Below are positions 1-8,455 of a stretch of DNA of 20,850 nucleotides, one piece after another. The notes under the pieces were generated by a model. That model saw nothing but the letters and a program-made list of their open reading frames with translations, made no database searches and was not told the origin of the DNA. The DNA is taken from NCBI GenBank assembly GCA_002340325.1, contig DDLV01000077.1, positions 1 to 20,850 on the forward strand, written 5' to 3'. How positions within the stretch are numbered: position 1 is the stretch's first letter; every line of letters begins with the position of its first letter. The position numbers and the translations under genes are program-made. Source of the stretch: Glaciecola sp. UBA2563 (GTDB lineage Bacteria; Pseudomonadota; Gammaproteobacteria; Enterobacterales; Alteromonadaceae).

Positions 1-1
1 G

Positions 2-43
2 GCCGGTGGTGGTGGTGGAGAACCAGTAGCATCAGGAAACTAA
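2..43 (+). CDS. C-terminal end of an upstream gene (partial)
   Basis: The window opens inside a reading frame that ends at a TAA at 41-43. The visible tail reads AGGGGGEPVASGN, a run of glycines followed by a short polar end. A strong hairpin terminator lies about 40 bases downstream, which supports this being a real gene end. Thirteen residues are too few to name a product. A glycine-rich tail fits a secreted or cell-surface protein, but that is only a guess. Confidence 0.35.
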   Translation, partial: AGGGGGEPVASGN

Positions 44-85
44 GAACATAGATATCAGTTCTGGATAGTAATTCTTCCAGAATGG

Positions 86-122
86 AAGCCTGAGATAACA
101 AAAACAGTTACTCAGGCTTTTT
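86..122 (+). terminator. Rho-independent terminator
   Basis: The arms AAGCCTGAG (86-94) and CTCAGGCTT (111-119) are perfectly complementary. They extend inward through TAAC/GTTA around an A-rich loop, and a run of T follows the right arm. The hairpin sits just after the partial gene ending at 43, so it probably separates that transcript from the polysaccharide operon starting at 421. Confidence 0.85.
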
Positions 123-420
123 GGTGTGAGCTAAGAATTAAAAAGTCACCTGCCCACTTTCGCTTGATTTAGTACAACAAGCTTCTGTCTATTAAGGTTA
201 AATAGGTTTGTTTGTCTTAATGGAGTCGTTTCATCAAAATTATCACAGTATATTCGACGTTTTTATTAAGCGTGACATTAATCAATCGTATTGATTAGTT
301 GATTTGATATGTCATAATACTATCATGTAAATGGAACTATAATTTTAAAGAACTGCAGTTTACGTTTCTGAATAACAAGAATATCTCAGCATATACAAGG
401 ACTATTAGGGAAAATCACTA
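123..420 (+). promoter_or_regulatory. Control region of the export operon
   Basis: This is an AT-rich stretch of about 300 bases with no plausible gene, between the upstream terminator and the first export gene. It holds a perfect palindrome (279-297) and a promoter-like pair overlapping its right arm: TTGATT at 291-296 and CATAAT at 313-318, spaced 16 bases. A second TATAAT lies at 338-343 without a good -35. The ribosome site for the gene at 421 is probably AGGG at 407-410. Promoter assignment is by eye only. Confidence 0.45.
279..297. repeat. Perfect inverted repeat, candidate operator
   Basis: TAATCAAT (279-286) and ATTGATTA (290-297) are exact reverse complements separated by CGT. The right arm overlaps the candidate -35 box at 291-296, so a dimeric regulator bound here would compete with or contact RNA polymerase. 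Related EPS operons are controlled by VpsR/VpsT-type activators. I do not recognise this sequence as a known site of either. Confidence 0.45.
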
Positions 421-1644
421 ATGAAGGAATTTAATTACAATAAAACGGCGGTTGCTATATCCATATGTGTATTTTGCACAAACGTTGCACTAGCGCAAGA
501 GACGCAAGTAGGTGCGCCAATCAAATTGGGTGCTTTTGATTTAGTTCCTTCTTTAGATGTTGGCGTAAATTACGATGACAACGTGACTAAGCAAAATGAA
601 GACGCGATTGATACATGGGCGCGATTTGTAGCACCGGAAGTAAGCTTATTCACATCCGCTGGCGCGAGTGATTTCGTTTTTAATTATCGTATAGAAAATG
701 AAGACCATTTTAGTAGTGAGGCGGATAACTACACCGACCACTTCTTAAACCTGCAGGCACAATTGGAGTTTGATGTGCGCAATAGGTTGGGGTTAACGGG
801 GAGTTTTGTTGATTCGCACGAAGAGCGGGGTTCAGGCTTTTCTATTGGTGAAGGTGCTGGGTTGGCTGAGCCAGACCGTTTTAAGCGGCGGGGTTTGCAA
901 GCGCAGTATGGTTACGGTGCACCAAATGCTACAGGGCGATTAGAATTAAATGTTGGTTTTGATGACCTTGACTACGATATCAACACCGATGATTATCGAG
1001 CGCGTGATAGGGAGACCACGAGTCTTGGTGGTACATTTTTATACAAAATCGGCGCTGCAACTGATGCGACATTTGACCTGAGAAGACGATATATTGACTA
1101 CGATTTTGCGTTGGACGGTGATAACCCGTTAGATAGCCGTGTTGATCAGATTTTGATTGGTGTTTCATGGGAAGCGACTGCACAAACGACTGGCTCAGCA
1201 AAAATCGGTTACCAGTCGCGAACATTTGATTCGTCTGCAAGGGAAGATTTTGACGGGGTGGACTGGGAAGTCGGAATAGTTTGGCAGCCGTTGCAATACG
1301 CAGAAATTGAATTCTCCACATCAAGTGATACCGATGAGTCAAATGGCCTTGGTGATTTTATAGAACGTGATTCATTCGCGTTAACATGGCGACATGTGTG
1401 GGCTGAGCGTCTTCGCTCTAGCGCTGGGTTTACCTTTAGTAACGATGTGTATGGCGGACGAATCGGTGATGAAGGAGCCTCGAGAGAAGATGATAATACC
1501 GGTTTCTCTGTGTCACTAGATTATCAGCTCAAGCGTTGGGTCAATGTGGAAATTGGTTACAACTATAGCGAGCGTAGTAGTAATAACTTAAGTGTTGAGT
1601 TCGATCGCAACCAAATTTTTGTCAACACGACACTTACGTTATAA
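421..1644 (+). CDS. Outer-membrane beta-barrel protein of polysaccharide export
   Basis: The 407-residue product starts with a signal peptide (KT followed by a hydrophobic stretch, cleavage probably after ALA near residue 25). The rest alternates short amphipathic strands with acidic turns such as NYDDN and DDLDYDINTDDY, and ends in NTTLTL, as expected of an outer-membrane barrel. This resembles the BBP2_2 family (putative beta-barrel porin 2), often found in capsule and EPS operons, including the vps-II cluster of Vibrio cholerae. It is first in an operon with an exporter and a Wzc-type kinase 19 bases or less apart, so it probably forms or supports the outer-membrane exit channel for the polymer. 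The barrel class is well supported; the exact function is inferred from context. Confidence 0.75.
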   Translation: MKEFNYNKTAVAISICVFCTNVALAQETQVGAPIKLGAFDLVPSLDVGVNYDDNVTKQNEDAIDTWARFVAPEVSLFTSAGASDFVFNYRIENEDHFSSEADNYTDHFLNLQAQLEFDVRNRLGLTGSFVDSHEERGSGFSIGEGAGLAEPDRFKRRGLQAQYGYGAPNATGRLELNVGFDDLDYDINTDDYRARDRETTSLGGTFLYKIGAATDATFDLRRRYIDYDFALDGDNPLDSRVDQILIGVSWEATAQTTGSAKIGYQSRTFDSSAREDFDGVDWEVGIVWQPLQYAEIEFSTSSDTDESNGLGDFIERDSFALTWRHVWAERLRSSAGFTFSNDVYGGRIGDEGASREDDNTGFSVSLDYQLKRWVNVEIGYNYSERSSNNLSVEFDRNQIFVNTTLTL

Positions 1645-1663
1645 AGTTTCAATAGTTTTTCGG

Positions 1664-2212
1664 ATGAGTATTATGCAGTTATTTAAATCGAGCCTTATTA
1701 CAATATTTATTACGATATTTCCGATGTTAGGTTACGCACAAACGACTGAGTTCGAGCAGTACACATTAGGTTCGGGCGACGTTGTGAATATATCGGTCTT
1801 CGGTCAAGAAGACCTTTCTTTCCAGACGCGCCTTTCAAATGTGGGTGTTATTCGTTACCCATTTCTAGGCGATATAAAACTAACAGGAAAAACGGTAGAT
1901 GAGATAGAGCGACTCATAGATGAAGGGTTAAGAGGCGATTATTTAGTCGATCCTTCTGTATCCGTCACGGTATTAGAATATAGGCCATTTTTTATTGACG
2001 GAGAGGTACAACAACCAGGTGGCTATCCGTTTCAACCGGGTTTGTCGCTTGATAAAGCGGTTGCATTAGCAGGGGGATACACCGAACGAGCGAATAAAAA
2101 TTTGATGTCAATCAGAAGGCAAATAGATGGCGAAGAAACGGTTACCGAATTAGGCGCCAAATCGATGGTGTTTCCAGGGGACATAATAACCGTAAATTCA
2201 AGATTCTTTTAA
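1664..2212 (+). CDS. Wza-family polysaccharide export protein (Poly_export + SLBB)
   Basis: The frame is open from 1592, but an ATG at 1664 or 1673, just after the stop of the preceding gene, gives a proper N-terminus: a hydrophobic signal peptide ending GYAQ. About 182 residues follow. The Poly_export domain comes first (YTLGSGDVVNISVFGQEDLS, then IRYPFLGDIKLTGKTVDEIE). It is followed by one SLBB-type beta-grasp segment (FFIDGEVQQPGGYPFQPGLS, then ALAGGYTERA). This short form lacks the C-terminal helix of E. coli Wza. I see no lipobox cysteine, so it would be a soluble periplasmic or barrel-partnered exporter rather than a lipoprotein. That fits its pairing with the beta-barrel gene upstream and the Wzc-type gene 16 bases downstream. 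Confidence 0.88.
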   Translation: MSIMQLFKSSLITIFITIFPMLGYAQTTEFEQYTLGSGDVVNISVFGQEDLSFQTRLSNVGVIRYPFLGDIKLTGKTVDEIERLIDEGLRGDYLVDPSVSVTVLEYRPFFIDGEVQQPGGYPFQPGLSLDKAVALAGGYTERANKNLMSIRRQIDGEETVTELGAKSMVFPGDIITVNSRFF

Positions 2213-2228
2213 GTGAGTTGTTAACATA

Positions 2229-4478
2229 ATGAAGGATACGCCCTCAGTGCATTTTGACAAAAGTCAAATACCCCAAGATACCATCGATATAGTTTTTCTG
2301 TTTACGGTCATCAAAGACTATATTTGGCGTATTCTAGGTCTTACCATGATGCTAACACTATTGGCGACTCTTATAGTGTTTTCGTTGACGCCGCTCTACA
2401 CATCAAAAGTTTCATTGCTCATAGAAGCGGAGACTGCAAATGTCGCACCCGTACAGGAGCTTTACGGGCTTGACTCAAGTCGAAAAGAGTACTTTGAAAC
2501 ACAATTCGAAATCTTGAGGTCAAGACAAATCGCAGAAAAAACAGTGAGAAGACTTTCACTATACGAGAACCCTCTATTCGATGAAACTTTTGCTGATGCA
2601 AATAAGGGTTTTTTAACACGGCTTGTTTTAGATGCTAAAACGTTTATTCGGAAATCGCTCACATTTCTTCCTCAGGAAGACTATTTTGAAATGACGGAGT
2701 CGGAGAAACTAGAATCAAGAGTGGGTTTTGCAACCGACGTATTAATGGCGAGCACACGCGTAATACCTAAGCGAAATACGCAAGTCGTCGAAGTAATAAT
2801 AGAAACTGCTGACCCAAAGCTAAGTGCAACGATCGCCAATACTATAGCGGATGTTTATATAGACAGCTACCTAGAAGCCAAGTTTGAAATGACACAAGAT
2901 GCGACGGAATGGCTAAACAACAGTATTCAAGGTCTTAGGGATAGGTTGACAAAGGCAGAAGGGGAACTTGAAGCGTTCGACGAGTCTAATGAGGTTGTTA
3001 ATATTGATGGCGTTGTAGGACTTACCTCTGAAAAGGTTCAGCAGCTTAGTGACGAGTTAATTGCATCGCGGTTAAAACTTCAAAGGGACCAAGCGCTGTT
3101 CGAAAAGATCACATCTTCAACATCGTCAATAGAAGACCTGTCAAGAATACCTGAGGTGCTAAATCATCCATCAGTACAAGATATCCGTCGCGCACAGGTT
3201 ATCGCTCAATCAAATGTTTCGGAATTGCAACAAGTGTTTGGTCCGAAACATCCAACAATGATTTCCGCCAACGCTGAATTAACGTCAATTACTGAAAGCT
3301 TGGATGATCAGACAAGGAACTTGATTTCAGGTATTACAACTGAATATAGAGAAACCGTGCGAAAAGTTGATTCACTGGAAGCAGACCTCAAAATCACAAC
3401 TACGGATTTAAGAAGACTCACATCAATAGACAACAAACGTCGGTCATTGGAGCGTGACGTTACCATTAATCAGCAGCTTTATGATTCATTTTTTACAAGG
3501 TTGAATGAAACAGACCAAGTCGTTGGGTTTGAGTCAGCCAATGCGAGAGTGTTGGATTTAGCAAGGCCTTCGGACGCGCCATCAAAACCAAATAAGATGC
3601 TAATTATCGCATTATCATTATTTCTGAGTTTTGGATTTGGCTGCATGCTCGCAGTATTACTGCGTACGCTCAATAGTGGGGTAAGGTCTGTTGAGGACGT
3701 CGAGCGTAAATTATCGCAAAGAATGTTAGGTCTTATCACGCTCGAGCCGCATGACAAAAAAGAAGACCTTCCAGTAAGGTATTTCTTCGAGCCGGACCAC
3801 CACACGTTTAGTGAGTCAGTAAGGACGCTTCGGACCAGTATTCAACTGCTAAATGTGGAGAAACCACCCCAAGTTGTGGTGGTGACATCCAGCGTTCCCA
3901 AAGAAGGAAAAAGTACAGTGTCAGTTAACTTAGCCTTTGCGTTCGGGCAGGTTGCAAAGACCCTATTGATAGATGCTGATATGCGTAGGCCTTCTGTCGC
4001 AAAGTTGTTCGATTTACCAGGGTATCAGCCTGGACTTGCAAACGTTGTATCTGGTTCTCATTCAATCGACGAGTGTATCGTGAATGATGATGAAGCCAAT
4101 ATTGATATTCTATCTGCTGGCAGCATGCCTCCTAACCCCCAAGAACTTTTAGTTTCTGAGAAATTTAAAGAAACCGTGAATAAATTAAAAAAGACATACG
4201 ATCATATCATTATCGATACACCGCCCACGCAGGCAGTGAGTGATGCAATAACGGTTACCAACCATGCTGATTCACTGGTGTACGTTGTTAAGTCAGACAG
4301 CACAAATTCAAAGCTAATCAACGCTAGTCTTTCACGGTTTATTGAGGCAGGAAAACGAATTGACGGCATCGTCTTGAATCAAGTCGATTTAAGAAAGTCT
4401 AAATCCGGTGCATACTATTACGGATACTATGATGCCTATGGTTATTCGAGTCAAAAAAATGCTGAAACCATTAAATGA
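2229..4478 (+). CDS. Wzc/GumC-type polysaccharide co-polymerase and tyrosine autokinase
   Basis: The 749-residue inner-membrane protein has a Wzz-type N-terminal region with a first membrane segment at about residues 32-54 and a long periplasmic coiled-coil region. The second membrane segment is at about 457-478. The cytoplasmic BY-kinase domain follows: Walker A SVPKEGKST near 553-561, Walker A' LLIDADMRRP near 578-587, and Walker B HIIIDTPP near 660. The C-terminus carries a tyrosine cluster (YYYGYYDAYGY, about 728-740), the usual autophosphorylation tail. It sets chain length and couples polymerisation to export, cycling through phosphorylation. No partner phosphatase gene is in the window. 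It starts 16 bases after the exporter gene and is the VpsO counterpart of the vps-II operon. Confidence 0.92.
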   Translation: MKDTPSVHFDKSQIPQDTIDIVFLFTVIKDYIWRILGLTMMLTLLATLIVFSLTPLYTSKVSLLIEAETANVAPVQELYGLDSSRKEYFETQFEILRSRQIAEKTVRRLSLYENPLFDETFADANKGFLTRLVLDAKTFIRKSLTFLPQEDYFEMTESEKLESRVGFATDVLMASTRVIPKRNTQVVEVIIETADPKLSATIANTIADVYIDSYLEAKFEMTQDATEWLNNSIQGLRDRLTKAEGELEAFDESNEVVNIDGVVGLTSEKVQQLSDELIASRLKLQRDQALFEKITSSTSSIEDLSRIPEVLNHPSVQDIRRAQVIAQSNVSELQQVFGPKHPTMISANAELTSITESLDDQTRNLISGITTEYRETVRKVDSLEADLKITTTDLRRLTSIDNKRRSLERDVTINQQLYDSFFTRLNETDQVVGFESANARVLDLARPSDAPSKPNKMLIIALSLFLSFGFGCMLAVLLRTLNSGVRSVEDVERKLSQRMLGLITLEPHDKKEDLPVRYFFEPDHHTFSESVRTLRTSIQLLNVEKPPQVVVVTSSVPKEGKSTVSVNLAFAFGQVAKTLLIDADMRRPSVAKLFDLPGYQPGLANVVSGSHSIDECIVNDDEANIDILSAGSMPPNPQELLVSEKFKETVNKLKKTYDHIIIDTPPTQAVSDAITVTNHADSLVYVVKSDSTNSKLINASLSRFIEAGKRIDGIVLNQVDLRKSKSGAYYYGYYDAYGYSSQKNAETIK

Positions 4479-4544
4479 TGGATGATAGGCTAAACCTTTT
4501 GTAGCACCTTTTCACGGTCAGGTCATGATGATTAGGAAATTGAA

Positions 4545-5240
4545 TTGGCGTTGAAATCTAAATTCTCAATTTCATTGTGGCTTATGTTTGTCGCCATTAT
4601 CACTGTTTCTTTGGTTTTCGCCGCTCGTTTTGGAGTGGCCAATTTACAATACTATGCTGCTAGAAATCAATTAGAACAATGGCAAGAAAAACAAGCGGTA
4701 ACCAGTAAGGCTAGTTTTGATATTGCAAACAACGCAATAGACTTTGCCGTGTCATTACATGGCTCCCATCCCAACTACCTAATGACACGCGGGTTAGTGA
4801 CTGAGTGGGGCGTTTTTAGCGGTGAATTGCCTACCACATACTTAGAAAACGCTAAGAAAGTGTATCTACAATCTGCTAGTCTTCGTCCTACTTGGCCTCT
4901 AGTATGGGCATCACTAGGTATGATTAAATGGCGTCAGGAGGAATTTGATTCCGAGTTATTTAAATACATTATAAATGCTGACAGGTACGGTCCATATAAG
5001 CCAGAGGTCACGTACTTTTTAGTAGAACTTGGTTTGGCTCTTTATTCAACAAACCACCCATTTTTTTTTGAATTCAACGATATTGTGCTAGAACGGATAG
5101 AAAAAGGCCTTTCAAATACAAGAACCAAGCCATTAATAACAAGTATTGTATCAAATTATGACCAAGTGAAAAGTGTCTGTATGTGGTTCAACTCAAAAGA
5201 AAAATTTGATGTGGAGAGCTATTTAAATTGTGGTGAATGA
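4545..5240 (+). CDS. vpsP: VpsP-family polysaccharide biosynthesis protein
   Basis: The 231-residue product has one N-terminal membrane segment (about residues 8-28, SLWLMFVAIITVSLVFAARF). A helical periplasmic part follows, with TPR-like features (SASLRPTWPLVWASLGMIKW). The start is TTG at 4545, with AGGA at 4533-4536 about 8 bases upstream. The ATGs at 4525 and 4528 do not give this frame, so an automated call may shift the start. Position directly after the Wzc-type gene, size and topology match VpsP of the Vibrio vps cluster and its Alteromonadales relatives. Its biochemical role is not established, and a scaffold role for the export complex is a guess. Its 3' end overlaps the convergent ligase gene by 22 bases. 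Confidence 0.7.
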   Translation: MALKSKFSISLWLMFVAIITVSLVFAARFGVANLQYYAARNQLEQWQEKQAVTSKASFDIANNAIDFAVSLHGSHPNYLMTRGLVTEWGVFSGELPTTYLENAKKVYLQSASLRPTWPLVWASLGMIKWRQEEFDSELFKYIINADRYGPYKPEVTYFLVELGLALYSTNHPFFFEFNDIVLERIEKGLSNTRTKPLITSIVSNYDQVKSVCMWFNSKEKFDVESYLNCGE

Positions 5241-6637
5241 ATACTTCGTTTTACACGTTTAGTTTTGAGGTTCGTTGCGGAAACTGGAAGTGCGATAAAA
5301 ATGATGAAGTAGCATGTATTCGCATATGCTTGCAAAGGAAAATCAACAGTTATGTGAATTAACATACCAATAATCGCCATTGTACAACCAAATCCTAACC
5401 CATTTATAAATGGTGCACCTTTCTTTCGCATGGCTTGTAGAGCCTTAAAAAGAGAGAAAAATACCATACTTGCTAATAACATCACTCCAATCAACCCATA
5501 TTCAATGAAAAATTGTAAATACTCATTGTGCGCATGGTCGAAAAAAATGGTTGAATTTGTGGTTTGATACATCGAATAGATGGTATAGAAACTACCTGCA
5601 CCAGTGCCAAACAAAGGGAATTCCCTAATAATTGGCAACGACTCAGCTAATACGTTAACTCTTGCCTCCTGTTCCAAATTTGTTTCAACAAGTCTGTCTT
5701 TGACGTTTTCTAATCCAAAAAAAGCACTAACTATTAATAAATCAATAATAACCATACTAACAAGAAGAATAGTTAAGCCTCGACTTCGTTGTTTGAATAA
5801 CATAAGCGCTAGGCAACCCGTTAAGGTCATTGATACAAAAAAGGCAGTGTTACCCATGCGAGATTTTGACATAACAAGTGCAATTACCATGATCGCCAAA
5901 CTAATTCTAATAAGAGCCTTTGATGATAGAATCGCGAATACAACTGCTCGAAGTCGATCTTTTGTGGAAACCAACTTTTCGCTTTGCAACGACGAGACAA
6001 GTAACGCTAATCCAGCACTGAGACATAGCATCAGAAAATTTGCAAAATGATTATGATATACGAAGCTTCCTGTAGCTCTATTGTCAACTTTAAGATTAAA
6101 TATAATGCTCTCCTTGATTCCTGTAAGTAACTCCATAGAACCATATAGTGCTTGAAATGTTCCACTTACTACCATCATCGAAAGGACGAGTTTTATTCGC
6201 TTATGTGTGTTTGCAATGATGAGGACTAGACAGAACAAACAAAAATAACTGGCTGTTTTTAAAAGGCTGATAATGCTTTGTCCAACATCTAAAGAAAAGG
6301 GTGTAAATGAAATATTAACAGACTTATACATTTCTAATGTGTTTTCTGACATGTACTTCATAATATTGTCAGGTATGGGAATTAATTGCAGTATTGATAA
6401 AAAAATAAATCCTAACCATAAGAAAACAATAAAGTTATATTTGTTATACAGCGCAGCTAAATGTTTCTGCTTCAGTCTAAATAAGATGAAAATAAATGTT
6501 GTAAAAATAGCTATTTCAAAAAGGCTCCACGCCCATGGTCTATTGGACCCTAAAGGAATTGGAAGAAAAAAAATAGTAGTAAGCAATGCATAAAATTCAT
6601 ATGTGTATTTAGGAGATTTTCTTTTCAACTTATTCAT
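5219..6637 (-). CDS. O-antigen ligase / Wzy_C family membrane protein
   Basis: The 472-residue product has about ten or more hydrophobic segments. It carries the marks of the O-antigen ligase (Wzy_C) family: YHNHFANF near residues 194-201, SKSRMG near 257-262, and a large periplasmic loop with FPLFGTGAGSF (about 340-350) then FDHAHNEYLQ (about 367-376). Enzymes of this family join a polymer to lipid A or another acceptor, or polymerise repeat units from the undecaprenyl carrier at the periplasmic face. It lies convergent to vpsP and is separated from the rest of the biosynthetic module by an IS remnant. The ATG at 6637 has only a weak ribosome site. Family membership is clear; ligase versus polymerase cannot be decided from sequence alone. 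Confidence 0.85.
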   Translation of the reverse strand: MNKLKRKSPKYTYEFYALLTTIFFLPIPLGSNRPWAWSLFEIAIFTTFIFILFRLKQKHLAALYNKYNFIVFLWLGFIFLSILQLIPIPDNIMKYMSENTLEMYKSVNISFTPFSLDVGQSIISLLKTASYFCLFCLVLIIANTHKRIKLVLSMMVVSGTFQALYGSMELLTGIKESIIFNLKVDNRATGSFVYHNHFANFLMLCLSAGLALLVSSLQSEKLVSTKDRLRAVVFAILSSKALIRISLAIMVIALVMSKSRMGNTAFFVSMTLTGCLALMLFKQRSRGLTILLVSMVIIDLLIVSAFFGLENVKDRLVETNLEQEARVNVLAESLPIIREFPLFGTGAGSFYTIYSMYQTTNSTIFFDHAHNEYLQFFIEYGLIGVMLLASMVFFSLFKALQAMRKKGAPFINGLGFGCTMAIIGMLIHITVDFPLQAYANTCYFIIFIALPVSATNLKTKRVKRSIHSPQFK

Positions 6638-6869
6638 TTTTAGGTATTAAAAATTATAAATGCGAGCCTTCCCAACAGTTTTTGGACTTTTTTCGACCCT
6701 GTAACAGACTCTGTATTACCGCCAGTTAGTTAATATGTTACTAGAGGCTATTCCATATTCTATAATAAATCGATTCATTGCTTTACGCTAGTCTCGAATC
6801 GGAATTGTCAATTTTTTAATGGATTCTTTAATTGCAAGATATATCATTTTCTTAGCCGAATTGTCGCTT
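6638..6869 (-). promoter_or_regulatory. Upstream region of the ligase gene
   Basis: This is about 230 AT-rich bases between the ligase start and the end of the IS3 element. No gene is visible on either strand. A TATAAT on the minus strand (6658-6653) is too close to the ATG to be a convincing promoter. Transcription of the ligase gene must start here or within the IS remnant. Confidence 0.25.
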
Positions 6870-6908
6870 CGTAAACTTACCGTCAAGTGCACACTTCAAA
6901 ACTAGAGA

Positions 6909-7742
6909 TTATGCTGCCATTCTTCTTTTAAATTCACTAGGTGGTATATTGCCCAGTGACTCATGTGGCCGTTCTTCGTTGTAACTGATCATCCAACCCC
7001 AGCTTAATTCCCTGACCTCAGACAATGTTGAAAACAAATGAGGATCTAATACTTCATTGCGATATGAACGATTAAATCTTTCAATAAATGCATTCTGATT
7101 CGGTTTGCCAGGTTCTATGTAAGCAATCGTGATATTGTTTTCTTTATACCAATCCTGAAACATTTGAGACGTCATTTCACTTCCGTTATCCACGCGGATC
7201 ATTTTCGGTAGCCCTCTCTCATCTTTCAGTTGCTCAAGGCATCTTACAACTCTCGATGAAGGTAATGAGGTGTCTATCACGATGTCTAACGCTTCTCTCA
7301 CACCTTCATCAATAATATTCAAAACCCGATACCGCGTACCGTTGTACAAAGCGTCACTCATAAAATCAAATGACCAACTGTAGTTTGCCTGAGCAGGAAC
7401 ATCCAATGGCATCGGCACTCTTACTGGCAAGAGCTTTTTTGTTCGACGCTTTTGATTCAATTTCATCGCACAATACACGCGCCATACCCGTTTGAAATTC
7501 CACGCTTTACCATCCAAACGCAAACGGTGAAAACACTTCCAGAAACCCCAGCGTGAACGGCTTGGCTCGTTCACAATGGCATTTAATGCATCTATAACAG
7601 GTGCATCGCTAATTGCATCGCTTTAGGATCAGGTCTGTACCAACTTCGCCTAGACAATTTTGTACATGAACAAGCACGTTTGATCGGCAGTTGCCAACTA
7701 TCTACTAAAAAACGTGTTGCCCAGCGTCGATTGTCAGGCGTT
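6909..7742 (-). pseudogene. IS3-family transposase orfB, frameshifted
   Basis: The intact 3' part (to about 7610) encodes the DDE integrase core: WSFDFMSD (first Asp), IRVDNGSEM (second Asp) and NAFIERFNRSYRNEV (Glu). The 5' part reads RWATRFLVDSWQL, then SRRSWYRPDPKAMQL in the orfB frame, and runs into TAG. Aligned with copy 2, four bases are missing around 7605-7615 (minus strand CAATTAGCGATGC against the longer copy-2 sequence), which shifts the frame. A shorter product could begin at a GTG at 7574 but would lack the N-terminal helix-turn-helix region. The product would have catalysed cut-and-paste transposition as an OrfAB fusion. Confidence 0.85.
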
Positions 7743-8016
7743 ATAGCTTTCCCAGCAAATCTTTAATGGCTTGGTTTTCTAACGCCATATCAGCATACAT
7801 ACGCTTTAACTTTGCGTTCTCTGCTTCTAACTCTTTCATTTTCTTTAGATCAGAAGCCTTCATACCACCATATTTACTCTTCTACTGGTAAAATGTGGCA
7901 TTGCTAATGCCGTGCTCTCGGCAGATATCGTTAACCTTCTGGCCTAATTCAGCTTGCTTCAGTATCGAGACAATTTGCGACTCGGTAAATTTCGACTTTT
8001 TCATTGATTTCTCCAT
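7741..8016 (-). pseudogene. IS3-family orfA with internal stop
   Basis: The frame MEKSMKKSKFTESQIVSIL, then AELGQKVNDICREHG, matches IS407-type OrfA, the helix-turn-helix DNA-binding half of the transposase. At the position where copy 2 reads YQWKSKYGG, the tryptophan codon is TAG here (plus strand cta near 7885), cutting the protein at about residue 44 of 91. Downstream the frame stays open through the leucine-zipper-like part (KMKELEAENAKLKRMYADMA) to the stop at 7741. A single base change (TGG to TAG) explains the defect. Confidence 0.85.
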
Positions 8017-8076
8017 CAGGATATGATGACAGAAACCCCTAGTTATTACTTGTGCCAAATTAGGGTAAGTTTACGA

Positions 8077-8455
8077 AATGAACATACGTGCTCTTTTTCA
8101 TTTACTAGACGCTTAAAATTTTTAATGTTCAACTAAACTGGATTTGTTAGATTATTTCGATTTATATTATCTTATTGTCGCATTACACACAAAGATAGGT
8201 TTTGGGATACACGGTATTTACGCTTTTTTAGGTCATCCACTCTATTCTATTTTTGCTTGAGGCTTTTTTGTAAAAAATTGGTTGTTGCATAATTACCATT
8301 AATATATAAACGGCGAATTCCTTAAGATAAAAAATCAATTAATGAAAAAATTTTTGCGCTTAGATAATATTACACTAATTCTTTAGGAAGCAACTCAGCA
8401 TCGTCAATTTCGACTAACTAGTCATGAAAAATCGCTATTTCTAAAATCAAATCCT
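8077..8455. other. AT-rich gap without a recognisable gene
   Basis: About 380 bases lie between the IS3 copy 1 end and the stop of the glycosyltransferase. I see no convincing reading frame, tRNA or hairpin terminator on either strand. The base composition resembles the biosynthetic module, so it is probably the tail of the acquired segment, perhaps with fully decayed coding sequence. Confidence 0.4.

Larger units (their letters stand above)
6869..8076 (-). mobile_element. Decayed IS3-family element, copy 1 (IS407-like)
   Basis: The ends are TCGTAAACTTACC (6869-6881) and GGTAAGTTTACGA (8064-8076), perfect inverted repeats of 13 bases. Inside, on the minus strand, is the standard IS3 layout: orfA, then orfB in the -1 frame. 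A slippery heptamer GGGAAAG (minus strand, 7753-7747) lies just before the orfA stop. Both reading frames are broken, so it cannot supply its own transposase. No clear target duplication flanks it. Copy 2 at 16286-17496 is a related but diverged element in the same orientation. Confidence 0.85.

Noticed and set aside
980..1342. Minus-strand open frame of 120 codons inside the beta-barrel gene
   Set aside because: It is antisense to a well-supported gene and its translation has no signal, domain or ribosome site.
5604..6050. Plus-strand open frame of 148 codons inside the ligase gene
   Set aside because: It is antisense to a clear multi-membrane protein; its composition is what the reverse of such a gene gives.
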